From Streptomyces musisoli (GTDB lineage: Bacteria > Actinomycetota > Actinomycetes > Streptomycetales > Streptomycetaceae): 64,000 bases of DNA. The stretch spans positions 248,001 to 312,000 of the forward strand of contig NZ_JAERRH010000002.1 of the NCBI RefSeq assembly GCF_016741855.1, given 5' to 3'. Shown in pieces: positions 7,081 through 16,498 of the stretch. Numbering within the stretch: the first letter of the stretch is position 1; each line of letters opens with the position of its first letter. A program made the translations under genes and the position numbers. Under the pieces are notes generated by a model. It searched no databases. It was given only the letters and a program-made list of their open reading frames with translations, and had not been told where the DNA came from.

Positions 7081-10000
7081 ATGCCCCCCACCGCACCGCA
7101 CCCCGAGCCGTCCGGCACCCTGCCCGGCATCCCCGTCGTGGACATCACCGCCACCGGCCCCGGCCGCACCCCCATCCAGCAGGTCATGGAGCTCATGCGG
7201 ACCCACGGCCCGGTGCTGGTGCGCCGGCTGCACGGCCGGGACGCGATGTTCGTCGCCGACGCGGACCTGGTAGCCGACCTGGCCGACGAGGAGCGGTTCG
7301 CCAAACACATCGGCCCCGCCCTGGAGAACGTACGGGAGTTCGCCGCCGACGGCCTGTTCACGGCGTACAACGACGAACCCAACTGGGCCAAGGCGCACGA
7401 CATCCTGATGCCCGCCTTCGCCCTCGGCTCGATGCGCACCTACCACCCCGCGATGCTGCGGGTGGCGCGGCGGCTCATCGACTCCTGGGACCGCGCGGCC
7501 CTGGACGGACGGCCCGTAGACGTGCCCGAGGACATGACCCGCATGACGCTGGACACGATCGGACTGGCGGGGTTCGACTACGACTTCGGCTCCTTCGAAC
7601 GCGACGAACCGCATCCCTTCGTGCGGTCGATGGTCCGCTGCCTGGAGTGGAGCATGGCCCGTCCGGCCCGCACCCCGGGCGAGGACCACTCGGCGGCCGA
7701 CGCGTCCTTCCGGGCCGACGCCGGCTACCTCGCCCAGGTCGTGGACGACGTCATCGCCGCCCGCACCGGCACCGACCAGAGCGGCGCCGAGGATCTGCTC
7801 GGGCTGATGCTCAGCGCCCCGCACCCGGCCGAGGGCACCACCCTGGACGCGGCCAACATCCGCAACCAGGTCATCACCTTCCTGATCGCCGGTCACGAGA
7901 CCACCTCCGGCGCGATGTCCTTCGCCCTGTACTACCTCGCCAAACACCCCGCCGTACTCCGGCTCGTGCAGCGCGAGGCCGACGCGCTGTGGGGCGACAC
8001 GCCCGACCCGGAGCCGACGTACGACGACATCGGCCGGCTCACCTACACCCGCCAGGTCCTCAACGAGGCGCTGCGGCTGTGGCCGACGGCCGCCGCGTTC
8101 AGCCGGCACGCCCGCGAGGACACCCTGCTCGGCGGCCGGATCCCGCTGCGCGCCGGACAGGCCGTCACCGTGCTCGCGCCCATGCTGCACCGCCGGCCCG
8201 TCTGGGGCGACAACCCGGAGCTGTTCGACCCCGAGCGGTTCACCCCGGAGGCCGAGGCGGCCCGCCCCGTGCACGCGTTCAAGCCGTTCGGCACCGGTGA
8301 ACGCGCCTGCATCGGGCGGCAGTTCGCGCTGCACGAGGCGACTATGCTGCTCGCCCTGCTGGTCCACCGCTACCGGCTGCACGACCACACCGGCTACCGG
8401 CTCACCGTGAAGGAGACCCTGACCCTCAAGCCCGAGGGCTTCACCCTCACGCTCACCCCGCGCACCCCGGACGACCGCCGCCACGCCCCGCTGCCCGGCG
8501 CCGCTCCCGCGCAGGCCGCGCAGCCCCCGGCCCCGGACGCCCTCCCGGCCCGGGTCCGCCCCGGCACCCGCGCCCTGTTCCTGCACGGCAGCAACTACGG
8601 CACCTGCCGGGACTTCGCCGCCCGACTCGCCGACGAGGCCGCGGCCGTCGGCTGCGCCACCGAGGTAGCCGCCCTGGACGCCTACGCGGACGGCCTGCCC
8701 ACCGACCGGCCCGTCGTCATCACCGCCGCCTCCTACAACGGCCGCCCCACCGACGACGCCGTCGCGTTCACCGCCTGGCTCGACGGCACCCCCGACCTGA
8801 CCGGCGTCACCTACGCCGTCCTCGGCGTCGGCGACCGCAACTGGGCCGCCACCTACCAGCAGGTCCCCACGCGCGTCGACGCCCGGCTCGCCGAACTCGG
8901 AGCCGCCCGGCTCACCGACCGCGCCGCCGCCGACGCCTCCGGCGATCTCACCGGCACCGTAGGGGAGTTCACGACCCGGCTGCGCACCGCGCTCCTCCAG
9001 AGGTACGGCGACCCCGACGCCGGGACCGACACCCCGGCCGAGCCCGCCCACGCCTACGCGGTGCGCACCCTCACCGGGGGCCCGCTGGACGCCCTCGCCG
9101 AACGGCACGGCCTGGTCCCGATGACGGTCACCGAGGCGTACGACCTCACCGCCCCGGACCACCCGCGCACCAAGCGGTTCCTGCGCATCGCCCTGCCCGA
9201 GGGCGTCACCTACCGCACCGCCGACCACCTGACCGTGCTGCCCGCCAACGCCCCGGAGCCGGTGGACCGCGCCCTCGCCGCGTTCGGCCTCGAGGCGGAC
9301 GCCGTCCTGGACATCCGGCCCACCCGCCCCCGCCCGAACGCGGCGGAGCGGGCCGGCGGGCTCGCCGTCGACCGCCCGTTGACGGCACGTGAACTCCTCA
9401 CGCTCCATGTTGAGTTGCAGGAACGGCCGACACAGCGGCAGCGTGACCTCCTCGCCGAGGCCAACCCCTGCCCGCCCGAGCGTGCCGCCCTCGCCGCCCT
9501 GACCGGCGACGATCCGCGCACCCTGGTCGAGCTGGCCGAGGACCACCCGGCGCTGCGCGGTGCCCTCGGCTGGCCGCTCCTGCTCGACCTGCTGACTCCG
9601 CTGCGCCCCCGCCACTACTCCATCTCCTCCGCGCCCGCGGCCGGCCCCCGCCACGCGGACCTCATGGTGTCCGTGCTCGACGCCCCCGCCCGGTCCGGCA
9701 AGGGCCGGTACCGCGGCACCGGATCCGGCCACCTCGCCTCCCTGCGGCCCGGCGACACCGTGTACGCCCGCGTCCAGCCCTGCCGCGAGGCGTTCCGGAT
9801 CGACGGCTCGGCACCGGTCGTGATGGTCGCCGCGGGCACCGGGCTCGCGCCGTTCCGTGGTGCCGTCGCCGACCGCCTGGCCACCCGCCGCGCGGGCGCC
9901 GAACTCCCTTCCGCGCTCCTCTACTTCGGCTGCGACGCCCCCGGCGCCGACTATCTGCACGCCGACGAACTGCGGGCTGCCGAGCGGGCCGGAGCCGTGT

Positions 10001-10278
10001 CCCTGCGCCCCGCCTTCAGTGCCGCCCCCGAGAACGGCGCCGCCTTCGTCCAGCACCGCATCGCCGCCGAGGCCGACGAGGTGTGGCGGCTGCTCACGGC
10101 CGGGGCGCGGGTCTACGTCTGCGGCGACGGCGCCCGCATGGCACCCGGCGTCCGCGAGGCGTTCCGTACCCTGTACCGGGAACGCACCCCCGGCACCGAC
10201 GAGACGGCTGCCCAGAGGTGGCTCGACACGCTGGTGGCGGACGGGCGCTACGTGGAGGACGTCTACGCGGCGGGCTGA
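7081..10278 (+). CDS. CYP102-type cytochrome P450/NADPH-P450 reductase fusion
   Basis: 1065 residues, the usual size of the self-sufficient P450 BM3 (CYP102) family, which hydroxylates fatty acids and related chains in the cytoplasm. Haem domain (about 1-470): DGLFTAYNDEPNW region corresponding to the BM3 Phe87 loop, I-helix AGHETTSG, ExxR as NEALRLW, and haem loop FGTGERACIG with ligand Cys410. FMN flavodoxin domain (about 495-650): HGSNYGTCRDFA, TAASYNGRPTDDA and GVGDRNWAATYQ. FAD/NADPH domain (about 690-1065): RHYSISSAP, GTGLAPFRG and YVCGDGARMAPGV. The ATG at 7081 is preceded by GAAAGG. All electron-transfer domains look intact. Substrate is not predictable from the sequence. Confidence 0.95.
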   Translation: MPPTAPHPEPSGTLPGIPVVDITATGPGRTPIQQVMELMRTHGPVLVRRLHGRDAMFVADADLVADLADEERFAKHIGPALENVREFAADGLFTAYNDEPNWAKAHDILMPAFALGSMRTYHPAMLRVARRLIDSWDRAALDGRPVDVPEDMTRMTLDTIGLAGFDYDFGSFERDEPHPFVRSMVRCLEWSMARPARTPGEDHSAADASFRADAGYLAQVVDDVIAARTGTDQSGAEDLLGLMLSAPHPAEGTTLDAANIRNQVITFLIAGHETTSGAMSFALYYLAKHPAVLRLVQREADALWGDTPDPEPTYDDIGRLTYTRQVLNEALRLWPTAAAFSRHAREDTLLGGRIPLRAGQAVTVLAPMLHRRPVWGDNPELFDPERFTPEAEAARPVHAFKPFGTGERACIGRQFALHEATMLLALLVHRYRLHDHTGYRLTVKETLTLKPEGFTLTLTPRTPDDRRHAPLPGAAPAQAAQPPAPDALPARVRPGTRALFLHGSNYGTCRDFAARLADEAAAVGCATEVAALDAYADGLPTDRPVVITAASYNGRPTDDAVAFTAWLDGTPDLTGVTYAVLGVGDRNWAATYQQVPTRVDARLAELGAARLTDRAAADASGDLTGTVGEFTTRLRTALLQRYGDPDAGTDTPAEPAHAYAVRTLTGGPLDALAERHGLVPMTVTEAYDLTAPDHPRTKRFLRIALPEGVTYRTADHLTVLPANAPEPVDRALAAFGLEADAVLDIRPTRPRPNAAERAGGLAVDRPLTARELLTLHVELQERPTQRQRDLLAEANPCPPERAALAALTGDDPRTLVELAEDHPALRGALGWPLLLDLLTPLRPRHYSISSAPAAGPRHADLMVSVLDAPARSGKGRYRGTGSGHLASLRPGDTVYARVQPCREAFRIDGSAPVVMVAAGTGLAPFRGAVADRLATRRAGAELPSALLYFGCDAPGADYLHADELRAAERAGAVSLRPAFSAAPENGAAFVQHRIAAEADEVWRLLTAGARVYVCGDGARMAPGVREAFRTLYRERTPGTDETAAQRWLDTLVADGRYVEDVYAAG

Positions 10279-10350
10279 GCCGCGGGGGAGGCGCACGGTG
10301 GGCGACGCGGAGGAGCGGGCGCGACGAGCCTCGGACGCGACGGGCACACC

Positions 10351-10470
10351 GCCCGCCCGCCGCGCGCCCCCTCGGCGACGGCCCCAGCCCGCCCGGCCGC
10401 CGTGCGCCCCTCGGCGACGGCCCCAGGCCCGCCCGCCCGCCGTGCGCCCCTCGGCGACGGTCCCGCGCCG
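10351..10470. repeat. 40-bp tandem repeat, three copies, after the CYP102-type gene
   Basis: Three 40-bp units (10351-10390, 10391-10430, 10431-10470) share GCCCGCCCGCCGTGCGCCCC followed by TCGGCGACGG. The 317-bp gap 10279-10595 otherwise holds only the ROK promoter region. Frames across the repeats are low-complexity and I do not call a gene. The role is unknown; they sit where the P450 transcript would end. Confidence 0.75.
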
Positions 10471-10595
10471 CCGTGGACGGCATCCGGTGACGCCCCTCTT
10501 TGCTCATGGCGTGAACTAAGGTTTGTGGGAATGTCGCGCCCCGGCTGCCCGAAGGGGTATGTTGCAGGTCGGGCACGGTTCGTGAAGGGAGCCAC

Positions 10596-11885
10596 ATGGC
10601 GGGGCGCAACGGGCGCACGGTACGCGACCTGAGACGAGGCAACCGCACGGCGGTGCTCCAGCGGCTGTACTTCGACGGCCCGCTCAGCCGATTCGAGCTG
10701 GGCCCGGCCACCGGACTCAGCTCCGGCTCGGTCAGCAACGTGGTCGCGGACCTGATCGCCGACGGGCTGGTCGAGGAGGCCGGCAGCGTCGACTCCGACG
10801 GCGGCCGGCCCCGCACCCTGCTGCGCGTCGCCCCGCACAGCGGCCAGATGATCGGCGTCGACGTGGGCGAGACCCGCGTCCGGGTCGAGCTGTTCGACCT
10901 GGCCCTGACCGAACTCGCCCGCGTCGAGCGCCCCCTGGCACCGCAGGGCTACGACGCCGAGGTCATCGCCGGCCACATCCGCGACGGCGTCGCCGAGGTC
11001 CTCACCGCCGAGGAGGCCGCCCCCGACCGGCTGCTCGGCGTGGGCATCGGCGTCCCCGGCATCGTCGAGCACACCCCGGACCGGGGCGCCGTCGTCCACG
11101 GCCAGACCATCGGCTGGGACGCGGTCCCGCTGGAGCGGCTGCTCCGCTCGTCCTCCCCGCTCCCCGAGGGGGTGCCGTACTTCATCGACAACGGCGCCAA
11201 GACCCTCGGCCAGGCGGAGATGTGGTTCGGCGCGGGGCGCGGCGCCCGCAACGCCGTGGTCGTGCTCTTCGGCTCCGGTGTCGGCGCCTGCCTGGTCACC
11301 CCCGAGGTGGAGCACGGCCGGGCCGTGGAGTGGGGCCACCTGACGGTACGGGTACGCGGGCGCCGCTGCCGCTGCGGTGCCCCCGGCTGCCTGGAGGCCT
11401 ACGCCGGCGCCGAGTCGCTGCTCGCCCGCTGGCGCGAGGAGGGCGGCCGGCCGCCGGAGGGCACGGACGAGGAGACCGCGCTCACCGCGATGCTCGCCGC
11501 CGCCTACCCGTCCGAGGGCACCGCACCCGACCCGGTCGCGCTGGCCGTCCTGGAGGAGACCGCCGAGTACCTCGGCGCCGGCCTGTCCGACCTGATCAAC
11601 CTCTTCCAGCCCGAGCGCATCCTCATCGGCGGCTGGGCCGGGCTCCAGCTCGGCACGCGCTTCCTGCCGGCCGTCCGCCGGCACGCGGCGACGTACGCGC
11701 TGCGCCATCCGGCCGACAAGGTGACCATCGACCTCGGCCGGCTCGGCCCGGACGCGGTCACCGTCGGCGCCGCGATCCTGCCGCTGGCCGACTTCTTCGC
11801 CGGCGGCGGCCGGCGCCCCGAGCCGGCCACCCAGGACCGGCTGCCCGCCTGGCGGGCGGCGCTCCGCGAACGCGCCCCGCACTGA
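10596..11885 (+). CDS. ROK-family transcriptional regulator
   Basis: 429 residues. The N-terminus is a winged helix-turn-helix (LRRGNRTAVLQRLYFDGPLSRFELGPATGLSSGSVSNVVADL, residues about 8-60). The remainder is a ROK sugar-kinase-like domain with the ROK signature region (GVGIGVPGIVEHTPD), the zinc-binding CRCGAPGCLEAYAG motif (about 262-275) and a C-terminal ERILIGGWAG. Such NagC/XylR-type repressors usually respond to sugars or sugar phosphates. The ATG at 10596 follows GAAGGGA. No sugar operon is adjacent, so its regulon may lie elsewhere. Confidence 0.92.
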   Translation: MAGRNGRTVRDLRRGNRTAVLQRLYFDGPLSRFELGPATGLSSGSVSNVVADLIADGLVEEAGSVDSDGGRPRTLLRVAPHSGQMIGVDVGETRVRVELFDLALTELARVERPLAPQGYDAEVIAGHIRDGVAEVLTAEEAAPDRLLGVGIGVPGIVEHTPDRGAVVHGQTIGWDAVPLERLLRSSSPLPEGVPYFIDNGAKTLGQAEMWFGAGRGARNAVVVLFGSGVGACLVTPEVEHGRAVEWGHLTVRVRGRRCRCGAPGCLEAYAGAESLLARWREEGGRPPEGTDEETALTAMLAAAYPSEGTAPDPVALAVLEETAEYLGAGLSDLINLFQPERILIGGWAGLQLGTRFLPAVRRHAATYALRHPADKVTIDLGRLGPDAVTVGAAILPLADFFAGGGRRPEPATQDRLPAWRAALRERAPH

Positions 11886-12147
11886 GGGAACTTAGCGGCG
11901 CCGCCGGTGCCGGGCCCACCCAGGGTCCTTCGTCCAGACCCGGCCGGATCAGGGAGCGGGGCCGGCGATGGGGGCACCTCCCTGCCTGCCGCCCCGGACG
12001 CGTGATCCGGCCGCCGACGGTGCAGGGGCCGCGCAGTATCGTCGGGAGTCCTGGGCGCGGCCACTCGCCCGCGGCCCAGGGGCGGGGCGGCCCGCTTGGC
12101 ACCACGGTCTCGCGCCATCCGCAGCTCGGACGAAGGGGATACCGCAC

Positions 12148-12867
12148 ATGAACGCTGACACCGGCCGACCTACCTTCCTGCTGGTCCACGGAGGCTGGCA
12201 CGGAGCCTGGTGCTGGGACCCCGTACGCGCCGCGCTCGACGCCGACGGTTGGCGGTCCCATGCCGTCGACCTGCCCAGCGCCAATCCCCCGGCCGGCCGG
12301 CCCGACGGCGCCCGGCCGGTGGGCATGCTGGACGACGCGGATGCCATCCGGGACAGCCTCCGGCGCATCGACGGTCCGGTGGTGGTGATCGCCCACTCCT
12401 ACGGCGGCGTCCCCACCACGGAGGCCATCGCGGACGCCGCGAACGTCGTAGAGGCGGTGTACCTCGCCGGTTTCCAACTGGACGAGGGCGAGAGCGTCTT
12501 CACGTTCCTCGGAAAGCCCGTGCCGGACGACGGCACGGACCTCGCCCCGCCGTACGAGGCCGCCCCGCGGATACTCTTCCACGACGTGCCCGAGGCCGAT
12601 ACCGCCCGTGCCGTGGCGCGGCTGCGCCCGCAGAGCTTACGGTCCTTCACGGAGAAGGTGACCACGGCAGGATGGCGCACCGTGCCCTCCAGCTACGTCG
12701 TCTGCGACCGCGACCAGGCGCTCGACCCGTCCCGGCAACGCGAACTCGCCACACGCGCCGATTCCGTCCACCGGCTGCCGAGCAGCCACTCGCCGTTCCT
12801 CTCCATGCCCCGGCAACTCGCCACTCTCCTCGGCCGGATCGCCACCTCCGCCCTCTCCGCCCCCTGA
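12148..12867 (+). CDS. Alpha/beta hydrolase with a rare TTA codon
   Basis: 239 residues of the EstC/salicylate-esterase-like alpha/beta hydrolase type. The oxyanion segment is LLVHGGWHGAWCWDPV and the nucleophile elbow AHSYGG (Ser at about residue 90). The C-terminal catalytic pair is Asp in YVVCDRDQALDP and His in RLPSSHSPFLS. The ATG at 12148 has an upstream GAAGGGG. Codon 164 (12637-12639) is TTA, so in a streptomycete full translation should depend on the bldA tRNA, linking the gene to development or antibiotic production. The substrate is unknown; esters of small hydroxy-acids or signalling molecules are typical for relatives. Confidence 0.9.
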   Translation: MNADTGRPTFLLVHGGWHGAWCWDPVRAALDADGWRSHAVDLPSANPPAGRPDGARPVGMLDDADAIRDSLRRIDGPVVVIAHSYGGVPTTEAIADAANVVEAVYLAGFQLDEGESVFTFLGKPVPDDGTDLAPPYEAAPRILFHDVPEADTARAVARLRPQSLRSFTEKVTTAGWRTVPSSYVVCDRDQALDPSRQRELATRADSVHRLPSSHSPFLSMPRQLATLLGRIATSALSAP

Positions 12868-13006
12868 CAGCGGTGGGGATGTCGCTGAGCCGGCCGAGCG
12901 GTGCCGTGATCAGGACGACCAGGACGCCGGAGAAGGGCGGCGTCCAGTTCCCGGGAGCCGTAGGGGCGGGTGAAGGTGTTGCGATGATTCGCCCCGTCCC
13001 GGCCGG

Positions 13007-13261
13007 CTAGGCCGTCGGCTCCTCCGGCGTCGGGTGTTCGGGGTGCACGGTGCCCGACCGGGGGGCGCCGCGCGGACCCGTTCCGGCCTCGTCCGGGTCC
13101 GGCGCCGCCTCCTCGTCCGGCTCGTCGTCGGCCGCACGCCCCGAGGCGACGTCCCACGGGTCCGCGTCCTGACGGGCCTGCTGATCGGGCATGTCCCTGG
13201 GCACCGGAGCCCCGCCGGATCCGGACCCGCCACCGGGTCCCTGCTCTCGCTGCACGGCCAT
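13007..13261 (-). CDS. Small acidic hypothetical protein
   Basis: An 84-residue hydrophilic, probably disordered protein rich in Asp, Glu, Pro and Gly, with no domain I recognise. The ATG at 13261 lies 12 bases after GGAGGA; a GTG at 13273 abuts that site too closely. It precedes no obvious partner: the epimerase gene on the same strand lies just upstream (ending 13302), so read-through from it is likely. Similar acidic small proteins are common in Streptomyces, without known function. The 139-bp gap on its 3' side contains nothing I can assign. Confidence 0.6.
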   Translation of the reverse strand: MAVQREQGPGGGSGSGGAPVPRDMPDQQARQDADPWDVASGRAADDEPDEEAAPDPDEAGTGPRGAPRSGTVHPEHPTPEEPTA

Positions 13262-13301
13262 GGTCTCGTTCACTCCTCCGTCACAAGGGGATGCGGTCGG
13301 T

Positions 13302-14333
13302 TCAGCCGACCTTCCGCCCCCGCATCGGCTCGGTCTCCATCCCGCCGCCCTGCCGCAGGCCCTCCAGGAACTCCTGGATCACCTCGGTGGAGGCGCGCCG
13401 GGGCTGCCAGCCCAGCTCGGTACGCGCCCGCGTACAGTCCATCAGCGGCAGTCGCAGCACGGCGTCGAACAGGTGCGGGGAGGCCGGCAGCAGGTGCAGC
13501 CCCCAGGCGGCGGCGATCGCCGAGCGGGCCGCCGTACGCGGCAGCCGCACCGGCCGGGCACCGAGCAGCCCGGCGAGCACACCGGCGTCCAGCGGGGGAT
13601 CGGCGGCCAGGTTGAACGCGCCCCGGGCGGTCTCCGAGTGCACCGCGAGCCGGTAGGCCTCGGCGGCGTCGTCCGTGTGCAGCGCCTGCACCCTGAGGCC
13701 CGGGACGTCCGGCAGGAACGGCAGCAGGTCCGGCCGGGCCAGCGGACCGGGCAGGAAGCGCCCGCCGAAGATGCGCCGCTGTTCGCTCGCCGACTGCCAC
13801 TTGAACAGGAACGCCGGGCGCATCCGGACCACCCGCACCTCGGGGTGGTCGCGCTCGAACACGTCCAGGGTGCGCTCCAGGTACGCCTTCTCGCGGCAGT
13901 ACGCGGCGTCCGGCCAGCCGTGCGTCGGCCAGGACTCGTCCACCGGGCGGTCCTTCGGCCCCGGCGAGTACGCCCCGACGGAGGAGGCGTGCACCAGCAC
14001 CGGAACCCGGGCCGCGGCGACCGCCTCGAACACCCGGATGCCGCCGAGCACATTGGTCCGCCAGGTGGTGGCCGGATCGTGCGTCGGCTGGAACGCCCAG
14101 GCCAGATGGATCACCGCGTCGGCGCCCTCGAACCGCTCGGCGAGGTTCTCCCCGTCCGAGGCCAGGTCGACGGCGGACCACTCGGTCTTCGCCGGCGACC
14201 ATTCGGGCGTCCGCCGGGCCAGTCCCCGCACCGACTTGATGCCGGGATCCTCCGAGAGCAGGCGCACCACACTCGTCCCGACATTGCCGGTGGCGCCTGT
14301 CACGATCACCCTGCTGCCCGCTGAGCTGCTCAC
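13302..14333 (-). CDS. NAD-dependent epimerase/dehydratase (extended SDR)
   Basis: 343 residues starting at GTG 14333, with GAGGAG six bases upstream. The N-terminus has the Rossmann motif VIVTGATGNVGTSVVRLL. The catalytic region contains HASSVGAYSPG and the YCREK motif (Tyr-x3-Lys) used by extended SDRs to act on nucleotide sugars or similar substrates. A C-terminal substrate domain follows, with HTDDAAEAYRLAV. Length and motifs are complete. No sugar-nucleotide cluster surrounds it, so the substrate cannot be assigned. Confidence 0.9.
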   Translation of the reverse strand: MSSSAGSRVIVTGATGNVGTSVVRLLSEDPGIKSVRGLARRTPEWSPAKTEWSAVDLASDGENLAERFEGADAVIHLAWAFQPTHDPATTWRTNVLGGIRVFEAVAAARVPVLVHASSVGAYSPGPKDRPVDESWPTHGWPDAAYCREKAYLERTLDVFERDHPEVRVVRMRPAFLFKWQSASEQRRIFGGRFLPGPLARPDLLPFLPDVPGLRVQALHTDDAAEAYRLAVHSETARGAFNLAADPPLDAGVLAGLLGARPVRLPRTAARSAIAAAWGLHLLPASPHLFDAVLRLPLMDCTRARTELGWQPRRASTEVIQEFLEGLRQGGGMETEPMRGRKVG

Positions 14334-14726
14334 CTTCGGCTCCTCTCGTCGGCACGGCGGAGGCTGCGACGATCGGCCGGGTACCCGGGCGCCGGTCCGG
14401 CACACGCGGCCCCAGGTCCGGCACACGCGGCCCCCGGTCCGGCAGGCGGGCGCCGGGCCGGCGCACGCGGCGCCGTCCGCGCAGGGAGCATGAGAGAGCC
14501 CCGGCCGTGACGGGGGAATCACGACCGGGGCGGTCAGGGGGTGGGCGCGGATGGCGGTCGCCTCTCGGCGAAAGGCTCCACAGGGCTTCAGCCGAACGAT
14601 CGTCCCTGTGGGCAAAAGGTGAGGCCCGGGGACACTGTCCCATCCGCACCCACGGTTTGTTCAACGGGCAACCACCTCGTGGTGTTCCGGCCCCGTCCGT
14701 GACCTGCGTCACCCGGGAGGGGCGGG
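14334..14726. other. Intergenic region with 21-bp direct repeats
   Basis: This 393-bp gap lies upstream of the epimerase gene. Near 14393-14460 it holds two near-identical copies of GGTCCGGCACACGCGGCCCC followed by a decayed third copy. The stretch 14580-14710 is slightly less GC-rich and may hold the epimerase promoter or HAD 3' sequences. I found no credible gene in it. Confidence 0.55.
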
Positions 14727-15383
14727 TCAGGCGAGCGGGCTCCCGGCCAGCCGCGCCAGCAGATCGGCCGGGTCGGCGTAGACCGCCTCCGCCCCCGCCT
14801 CCTCCAGGTCGGCCCGGGGGATCCCGCCGCACAGCACGCCCACGCAGCGCACCCCCGCCTTGCCGCCCGCCTGCATGTCCCACACGGTGTCCCCGACGAA
14901 CACCGCCCGCGAGGCCGGCACCCCGGCCAGCTCCAGCGCGTGTTCCACGGGCTCGGGGGCCGGCTTGCCCTCCTGCACGTCCTCGGCGCTCGCCGTGCCC
15001 GCGATGGCGTCGTCCGCGTCGATCGCCCGGCGCAGCGCGCCCAGTTCGGCACCGCTCGCCGAGGTCGCGAGGACCACCGTCCAGCCGTCCCCGTGCAGCC
15101 GCCGCAGCAGTTCCCCGGCGCCCGGCAGGGCGGAGAGCCGGTCGAAGTACTGGCCGTACAACGCCTTGTGCGCGGCGCTCAGCTCGCCGTCCCGGTCCGG
15201 GTCGCGGTCGTCGCCCAGCAGGTGGGCGATCAGGTCCGCGGAGCCCAGGCCGACGGCCCGGTGCACGGCGTGCATGGGCACGTCGTGCCCGGCCTGGCGC
15301 AACGCCTCCCACCAGGTGACGACGTGCAGGTGATTGGTGTCGACGAGGGTTCCGTCGACGTCGAAGACGGCGGCTCGGTCCAT
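14727..15383 (-). CDS. HAD-superfamily hydrolase (phosphoglycolate phosphatase-like)
   Basis: 218 residues with the four HAD motifs. Motif I is VFDVDGTLVDT near the N-terminus (Asp nucleophile and general acid). Motif II is the Ser/Thr in LATSASG, motif III the Lys in EDVQEGKPAPEP, and motif IV is FVGDTVWDMQAG. The helical cap lies between motifs I and II (C1 cap, beta-phosphoglucomutase/phosphoglycolate phosphatase branch). It is a cytoplasmic phosphatase for a small sugar-phosphate-type substrate. It runs just ahead of the acidic and epimerase genes on the same strand but is separated by a large gap, so it is probably its own unit. Confidence 0.92.
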   Translation of the reverse strand: MDRAAVFDVDGTLVDTNHLHVVTWWEALRQAGHDVPMHAVHRAVGLGSADLIAHLLGDDRDPDRDGELSAAHKALYGQYFDRLSALPGAGELLRRLHGDGWTVVLATSASGAELGALRRAIDADDAIAGTASAEDVQEGKPAPEPVEHALELAGVPASRAVFVGDTVWDMQAGGKAGVRCVGVLCGGIPRADLEEAGAEAVYADPADLLARLAGSPLA

Positions 15384-15434
15384 GCGGGGTCCTTTCCTGG
15401 CTCTCGCTGGCAGCCGGGTACCACGCCGGGCAGG

Positions 15435-16478
15435 TCAGGAACCCACCGCCCGCGCCGGTACCCGGCCCTCCCGGGTCCAGCCCAGCAGCTCCTCGGCCGA
15501 CCAGGTGGTCACCACCCGCCCGGACGGCACCCCGCACTCCTCGGCCCGGGCGCAGCCGAGGATCTGCCAGTCCAGCTGGCCGGGCGCGTGCGCGTCGGTG
15601 TCGACCGAGAACAGCACACCCGCCTCGACCGCCCGGCGCAGCAGCCGGCGCGGCGGGTCCAGCCGCTCCGGACGGCTGTTGATCTCCACGGCCGTCCCCG
15701 ACTCGGCGCACGCGGCGAACACCTCGTCCGCGTCGAACTGCGATTCCGGCCGTCCCCGGCCCGTCACCAGGCGCCCGGTGCAGTGGCCGAGGACGTCGGC
15801 GTGCGGATTGCGCACGGCGGCCACCATCCGGCGGGTCATGGACCGGGCGTCCATCCGCAGCTTGGAGTGCACCGACACCACCACCACGTCCAGCCGCTGG
15901 AGCAGCTCCGGTTCCTGGTCCAGGGAGCCGTCGTCGAGGATGTCGCACTCGATGCCGGTGAACAGCCGGAACGGCGCCCACCGCGCGTTCAGGTCCGCCA
16001 CCGCGGCCAGCTGCTCGCGCAGCCGCTCGGCCGACAGACCGCGCGCCACGGTCAGCCGTGGCGAGTGGTCGGTGAGCACGGTCCACTCGTGCCCCAGCTC
16101 GGCCGCCGCCCGCCCCATCTCCTCGATCGGGCTGCCGCCGTCGGACCAGTCCGAGTGCGTGTGGCAGTCCCCGCGGATCAGCGCCCGCAGACCGGCACCG
16201 GCCACGTCCGCGCCGAGCGGGGCGCCGGCCTCCGCCTCCAGCTTGCGCAGGTAACCGGGCACCTCACCGGCCAGCGCCTCCCGCACCACCTGCGCGGTCT
16301 TCGGCCCGACCCCCTTGAGCGACTCCAGCGTCCCCTCCGCCGCCCGCTCGGCGACCTCGTCCTCCGGCAGCGCGGCGAGCACCCGGGCGGCGGTCCGGAA
16401 CGCCTTCACCCGGTACGTGGGTGCGAGGGCCCGCTCCAGCAGGAAGGCGATCCGCTCCAGCGCGACGACAGGTTCCAT
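15435..16478 (-). CDS. PHP-domain phosphoesterase with helix-hairpin-helix (PolX-like)
   Basis: 347 residues. Residues about 1-90 resemble the helix-hairpin-helix region of PolX-type DNA polymerases (LKGVGPKTAQVVREALAG). From about residue 100 comes a PHP metal-dependent phosphoesterase domain with metal ligands GDCHTHSDWSDG, VLTDHSPR, TGIECDIL, SVHSKLRM, LGHCTGR, EINSRPERLDPP and DTDAHAP. The nucleotidyl-transferase part of a full PolX (about 570 residues) is missing, so this is a nuclease/phosphatase-type relative, possibly in DNA repair. The ATG at 16478 has a weak ribosome site; an in-frame GTG at 16493 is possible. Confidence 0.88.
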   Translation of the reverse strand: MEPVVALERIAFLLERALAPTYRVKAFRTAARVLAALPEDEVAERAAEGTLESLKGVGPKTAQVVREALAGEVPGYLRKLEAEAGAPLGADVAGAGLRALIRGDCHTHSDWSDGGSPIEEMGRAAAELGHEWTVLTDHSPRLTVARGLSAERLREQLAAVADLNARWAPFRLFTGIECDILDDGSLDQEPELLQRLDVVVVSVHSKLRMDARSMTRRMVAAVRNPHADVLGHCTGRLVTGRGRPESQFDADEVFAACAESGTAVEINSRPERLDPPRRLLRRAVEAGVLFSVDTDAHAPGQLDWQILGCARAEECGVPSGRVVTTWSAEELLGWTREGRVPARAVGS

Positions 16479-16498
16479 GGAACCAAGGTTCACATCCA

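Noticed and set aside
6886..10347. 1153-residue minus-strand frame opposite CYP102
   Set aside because: It is an antisense shadow of a GC-rich gene (Gly/Val/Arg-rich, no motifs).
12868..13006. Remnant gene between the hydrolase and the acidic protein
   Set aside because: Codon-like patterns are present, but no frame shows similarity I can recognise and it is only 139 bp.
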